Source: an uncultured Solobacterium sp.
Lineage (GTDB): Bacteria > Bacillota_I > Bacilli_A > Erysipelotrichales > Erysipelotrichaceae
Length of the DNA: 18,063 bases
Assembly (NCBI GenBank): GCA_938041275.1
Contig: CALISH010000083.1
Coordinates: forward strand, 1 to 18,063
Direction of reading: 5' to 3'
Positions 15,538 to 18,063 of this stretch are shown here, piece by piece. Numbering within the stretch: position 1 is the stretch's first letter; each line of letters opens with the position of its first letter. Below the pieces are notes generated by a model. The model had not been told where the DNA came from. It searched no databases and worked only from the letters and a program-made list of their open reading frames with translations. The translations under genes were made by a program, and so were the position numbers.

Positions 15538-16024
15538 ACTTTAGAAATCTTTTGAGTGGTAAACGTGTATGTAGGATGACTGCCATGATTGCGCCAAAGC
15601 TAGCTTGGACAATCTGGAATGGTAGCTTGAGCATTGCGGCCTTTGGAGTTGCGTAAATAAATGAGCGTCCTATTGTATATCCAACAACCATGATGATCGC
15701 ACCTACAGTTACTGCAAGAATATAGTCCTTTAAAGTAGGATTCTCTTTCTTGGATATTAATAGTGAAATTACAACTGCCTGTAGACCGTGAGTAACAAGT
15801 GATACAAACATTGGTGTTGGATAGAAGAACAAATCACCAAGGAATGAACCAAGACCACCAACGAGGAAAGCCTCAACAGGCTTTAGCATGAGTGCGGCAG
15901 TCACAATGACTAAGTCATTGAAATATAGATGTCCACCTGGTACTGGGATACTGAATGAAGATAAAACTATCGTCATCGCTAGTAACATTGCGATTAAAGT
16001 AAATCTTTTTACTGAAATATTCAT
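15536..16024 (-). CDS. ECF transporter substrate-binding (S) component, probably vitamin B6 (PdxU-like)
   Basis: This is a 162-residue membrane protein with about six hydrophobic segments, the size of an ECF S-component. The N-terminal region (LLAMTIVLSSFSIPVPGG, then YFNDLVIVTAALMLKPVEAF and GGLGSFLGDLF) is typical of the family. S-components bind a vitamin and dock on a shared EcfAAT energising module, which is not in this window. GGAGG sits 5 bases before ATG 16024; a TTG-started extension of four residues has no ribosome site of its own. Substrate is inferred from context: it diverges from a MocR/PdxR-like regulator and pyridoxal kinase is the next gene, so pyridoxine or pyridoxal is the best guess. 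Other vitamins cannot be ruled out from sequence alone. Confidence 0.8.
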   Translation of the reverse strand: MNISVKRFTLIAMLLAMTIVLSSFSIPVPGGHLYFNDLVIVTAALMLKPVEAFLVGGLGSFLGDLFFYPTPMFVSLVTHGLQAVVISLLISKKENPTLKDYILAVTVGAIIMVVGYTIGRSFIYATPKAAMLKLPFQIVQASFGAIMAVILHTRLPLKRFLK

Positions 16025-16057
16025 AAAAACCTCCAAATATGTGTATATTTTAAACAG

Positions 16058-16085
16058 TTTCTGGTTATCTGCATATACCCAGAAA
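16058..16085. promoter_or_regulatory. Inverted-repeat operator between ECF S-component and MocR-like gene
   Basis: TTTCTGG (16058-16064) and CCAGAAA (16079-16085) are perfect 7-base arms 14 bases apart, spanning the -35 region of the MocR-like promoter. A further ACCAG/TTGG pair lies at 16102-16111. Binding by the MocR-like protein is inference. Confidence 0.55.
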
Positions 16086-16094
16086 TGTTATAAT
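16086..16094 (+). promoter_or_regulatory. Extended -10 promoter of the MocR-like gene
   Basis: TGTTATAAT is a perfect extended -10 (TG-N-TATAAT), 25 bases before the start at 16120. The region where a -35 would sit (16066-16071, TATCTG) is poor and lies inside the inverted repeat. Confidence 0.7.
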
Positions 16095-16119
16095 TTATAT
16101 GACCAGATTGGAACGAAAT

Positions 16120-17172
16120 ATGAACAATAAAACTAAAGCATACATGGATCTCTATTTAAAGATTCGTAATGATATTATTCATGGAATATATCAAACAGGG
16201 GATAAGCTGCCTTCAAAACGTATCCTGGCAGATAAAGAAAATGTCAGTGTGATAACAGTAGCACATGCATATGAATTACTAGCGTCAGAAGGATATATCA
16301 CTTCTCGTATGAGAAGTGGATACTATGTAAGTTATCTTGAGAAAGATTTTTTTAGTGCTAAAGAAGATAGTAGTATCGAAATCTCACCGGAAATACAGAT
16401 TACAAATGATAAACTGTTTTCTTCCAATGTATTTGCGATGGCTGCACGCAAAGTATTAAGTATGCGGCAAGATGTATTACTGACAAAGTCACCATGGAAT
16501 GGTTTGTTGTATCTTCGTAAAACGATTGCGTCATACTTAGCACGTGTTCGTGGAATCTATGTGGCCCCAGAACAGATTATCATTGGTTCTGGTTCAGAAT
16601 ACTTTTATGGAATTCTAGTGAGTATGATTGGGCGTGATAAAGTATATGCGATTGAAAATCCATCATACGAAAAAATCTCACTCATGTATGAGACAGAGAA
16701 TGTAAAACTTATACGTATGAAGCTTGGTAAGAATGGTATTTTAAATTCAGAACTGCAAAAGAATCATGCGGATGTATTACATGTGACGCCATATCATAGT
16801 TATCCATCAGGCAGTACAACAGATATCAACAAGAGAAAACAATATATCCACTGGGCAAAGGAAAATCATGCATGGATAGTAGAAGATGATTATGATTCTG
16901 AATATACCTTAGGGATGAATGGTAGAGAAACGCTATATGCATTAGATGATGAACAAGTAATCTATCTAAATACTTTTTCCAATACCATTGCACCATCTGT
17001 TCGTATTGGATATATGATATTGCCAAAGAAGAACCTAAAGGAGTTTCAAGACAGAATTTCTTTCCGCTCCAATACAGTTTCAACACTCATGCAGTATATC
17101 GTTGCGGAGTTAATACAAAATGGAAGTTTTGAAAGACATATCAATCGTGTGAGAAAGAAAATGAGAAAATGA
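16120..17172 (+). CDS. MocR/PdxR-like GntR-aminotransferase regulator, PLP lysine lost and C-terminus truncated
   Basis: This 350-residue protein has a GntR winged helix at about 5-72 (GDKLPSKRILADKENVSVIT, then YELLASEGYI) joined to a fold-type I aminotransferase-like domain. MocR relatives such as PdxR use this domain to bind pyridoxal phosphate as a signal. Conserved parts are present (GSGSEYFYG, ENPSYEK, VEDDYDSEY). However, the lysine of the usual SFSKTLAPGLRLGY motif is Asn here (N288, codon AAT at 16981, TFSNTIAPSVRIGY), so no Schiff base with PLP could form. It ends at RHINRVRKKMRK, about 100 residues short of the usual 450-480, directly before a terminator. GGAACGAAAT precedes ATG 16120. 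It may be a decaying gene or an altered sensor. It lies between the ECF S-component and pdxK. Confidence 0.88.
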   Translation: MNNKTKAYMDLYLKIRNDIIHGIYQTGDKLPSKRILADKENVSVITVAHAYELLASEGYITSRMRSGYYVSYLEKDFFSAKEDSSIEISPEIQITNDKLFSSNVFAMAARKVLSMRQDVLLTKSPWNGLLYLRKTIASYLARVRGIYVAPEQIIIGSGSEYFYGILVSMIGRDKVYAIENPSYEKISLMYETENVKLIRMKLGKNGILNSELQKNHADVLHVTPYHSYPSGSTTDINKRKQYIHWAKENHAWIVEDDYDSEYTLGMNGRETLYALDDEQVIYLNTFSNTIAPSVRIGYMILPKKNLKEFQDRISFRSNTVSTLMQYIVAELIQNGSFERHINRVRKKMRK

Positions 17173-17185
17173 TATGCATGCATGA

Positions 17186-17209
17186 AAAAAGGAACTAGTG
17201 TTCCTTTTT
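17186..17209. terminator. Bidirectional terminator between MocR-like gene and pdxK
   Basis: A 10-base stem (AAAAAGGAAC at 17186-17195 pairs with 17200-17209), with loop TAGT, has A and T runs in the arms, giving U-tracts on both strands. The loop overlaps the TAG stop of pdxK (17195-17197). Confidence 0.88.
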
Positions 17210-18040
17210 GTATTCCTGTAATGATGTGATTAAAAATGGCATTGCTTGTTCGAAGTTAACGCCATAGATATTATGATTTTCTTCTGCCAGTGTTTTATGG
17301 ATGGATTCTTTCACGTAATCGCAGGCAAGTGTCATTGCTTGTAGGAGGGATAAGCCTTGTAAAAGACCACCGCTGAAGGTGCTTGCCCAAATATCACCTG
17401 TACCATGGAAGTGTTGTGGTTCTTCTTCGTTAAAGTATGTCGTGTATGTATCTGTATCCTTTTCATATGCATACGCACCGATACGGCCTGATTCAAATGT
17501 TACACCTGTGATAATTGCGGTATGACAACCAAGGTCTGTTAATTGACGTAATACATGCTTAATGTATTCTTCATCATACTTTTCCTGATATGGAATATCT
17601 AATAAGAAGGAAGCTTCTGTGAGGTTTGGCACGATGATGTCTGCGATGGCGCACAAATCACGCATCTTCTTAGTAAATGGAATGTCGAAACCTGTATATA
17701 GTTTTCCATTATCTGCCATACATGGATCTACGATACGAAGGGCGTGGGTTCCAAATTCTTCGAATATCTTTTTAGCAAGATCGATTTGTTCGAAGGAACC
17801 AAGATATCCTGTATAGATTCCATCGAATGTAAAGCCTTCTTTTTGCCAGTGAGCGAGTATTGGATTTACCTCACTGGTTAAATCATGGAAGGTAAAACCT
17901 TTGAACATGGTATGTGTTGAAAGTACAGCAGTTGGAATTACAGCAGTTTCAATACCCATCGCAGATAGTACTGGTAAAGCAACTGTTAATGAGCATTTTC
18001 CTACACAGGATATATCCTGCATTGTCACAATTTTCTTCAT
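17195..18040 (-). CDS. pdxK: Pyridoxal/pyridoxamine kinase (PdxK/PdxY type)
   Basis: This is a 281-residue cytosolic ribokinase-fold enzyme that phosphorylates vitamin B6 vitamers with ATP. The N-terminus (VTMQDISCVGKCSLTVALPV, residues 5-24) is characteristic of bacterial pyridoxal kinases. VDPCMAD (104-110), PNLTEA (138-143) and TGVTFESG bind the metal and ATP. GTGD (213-216) carries the catalytic base D216. The length is normal. AGGAGAACTTTT precedes the ATG. Its promoter would lie at or beyond the right edge of the window. It converges on the MocR-like gene and shares its terminator. With the ECF S-component it makes a plausible B6 uptake-and-trapping pair. Confidence 0.95.
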   Translation of the reverse strand: MKKIVTMQDISCVGKCSLTVALPVLSAMGIETAVIPTAVLSTHTMFKGFTFHDLTSEVNPILAHWQKEGFTFDGIYTGYLGSFEQIDLAKKIFEEFGTHALRIVDPCMADNGKLYTGFDIPFTKKMRDLCAIADIIVPNLTEASFLLDIPYQEKYDEEYIKHVLRQLTDLGCHTAIITGVTFESGRIGAYAYEKDTDTYTTYFNEEEPQHFHGTGDIWASTFSGGLLQGLSLLQAMTLACDYVKESIHKTLAEENHNIYGVNFEQAMPFLITSLQEYKKEH

Positions 18041-18063
18041 AAAAGTTCTCCTAGTCTATAAAT

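Noticed and set aside
16025..16119. B-vitamin riboswitch between the ECF S-component and MocR-like genes
   Set aside because: The gap is about 95 bases, shared by two divergent promoters; only an inverted repeat suited to a protein is visible.

Overview
The window is about 18 kb of AT-rich, densely packed bacterial DNA that looks like a low-GC Firmicute. Strong AGGAGG-type ribosome binding sites, PTS, ECF and OhrR-type genes, and short intergenic gaps with U-tailed terminators support this. The gene types and Mollicute-adjacent flavour suggest the Erysipelotrichia, but that placement is inference and no rRNA is present to test it. TGA acts as a stop here: PadR and one ABC subunit end in ATGA overlaps, and Trp is written TGG. 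No rRNA, tRNA, CRISPR array, insertion sequence or phage gene is visible.

Layout. (1) 1-4449 is an alpha-glucoside utilisation locus. Two tandem RpiR/SIS regulators lie on the minus strand, the second running off the left edge. They diverge from a GH4 6-phospho-alpha-glucosidase and a PTS EIIBC permease, with a palindromic TTCCA/TGGAA element in the shared control region. (2) 4452-6128 is a secreted, wall-anchored adhesin (collagen-binding-type head, SpaA-like and Cna_B stalk domains, sorting tail). It is split by one in-frame TGA exactly where a Trp is expected. (3) 6288-7863 is a PadR repressor coupled by an ATGA overlap to a HAAS/DUF4097 protein with about eleven 19-residue repeats. The padR promoter carries a clear inverted repeat. 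(4) 7868-8932 is asnA, ammonia-dependent asparagine synthetase. (5) 9037-10440 is a redox pair: a thioredoxin-reductase-like flavoprotein with a good CxxC but eroded NADPH motifs, followed by an OhrR-type MarR regulator that keeps the peroxide-sensing Cys. (6) 10463-10750 is a small AroQ-type chorismate mutase. (7) 10786-15537 is a heterodimeric ABC exporter with one degenerate ATPase site, divergent from a TetR regulator, with a 26-bp palindrome on the exporter promoter. (8) 15536-18040 is a vitamin B6 salvage locus: an ECF S-component, a divergent MocR/PdxR-like regulator and a convergent pyridoxal kinase. The MocR protein has lost its PLP lysine and its C-terminus.

Most units follow a plan of regulator plus adjacent target, separated by compact hairpin terminators that often include the stop codon of the gene they end and often serve two converging genes. 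I did not find a clearly new multi-gene system. The most interesting items are the PLP-lysine-less, truncated MocR regulator, the NADPH-motif-less TrxR paralogue paired with OhrR, and the single nonsense codon in the adhesin.
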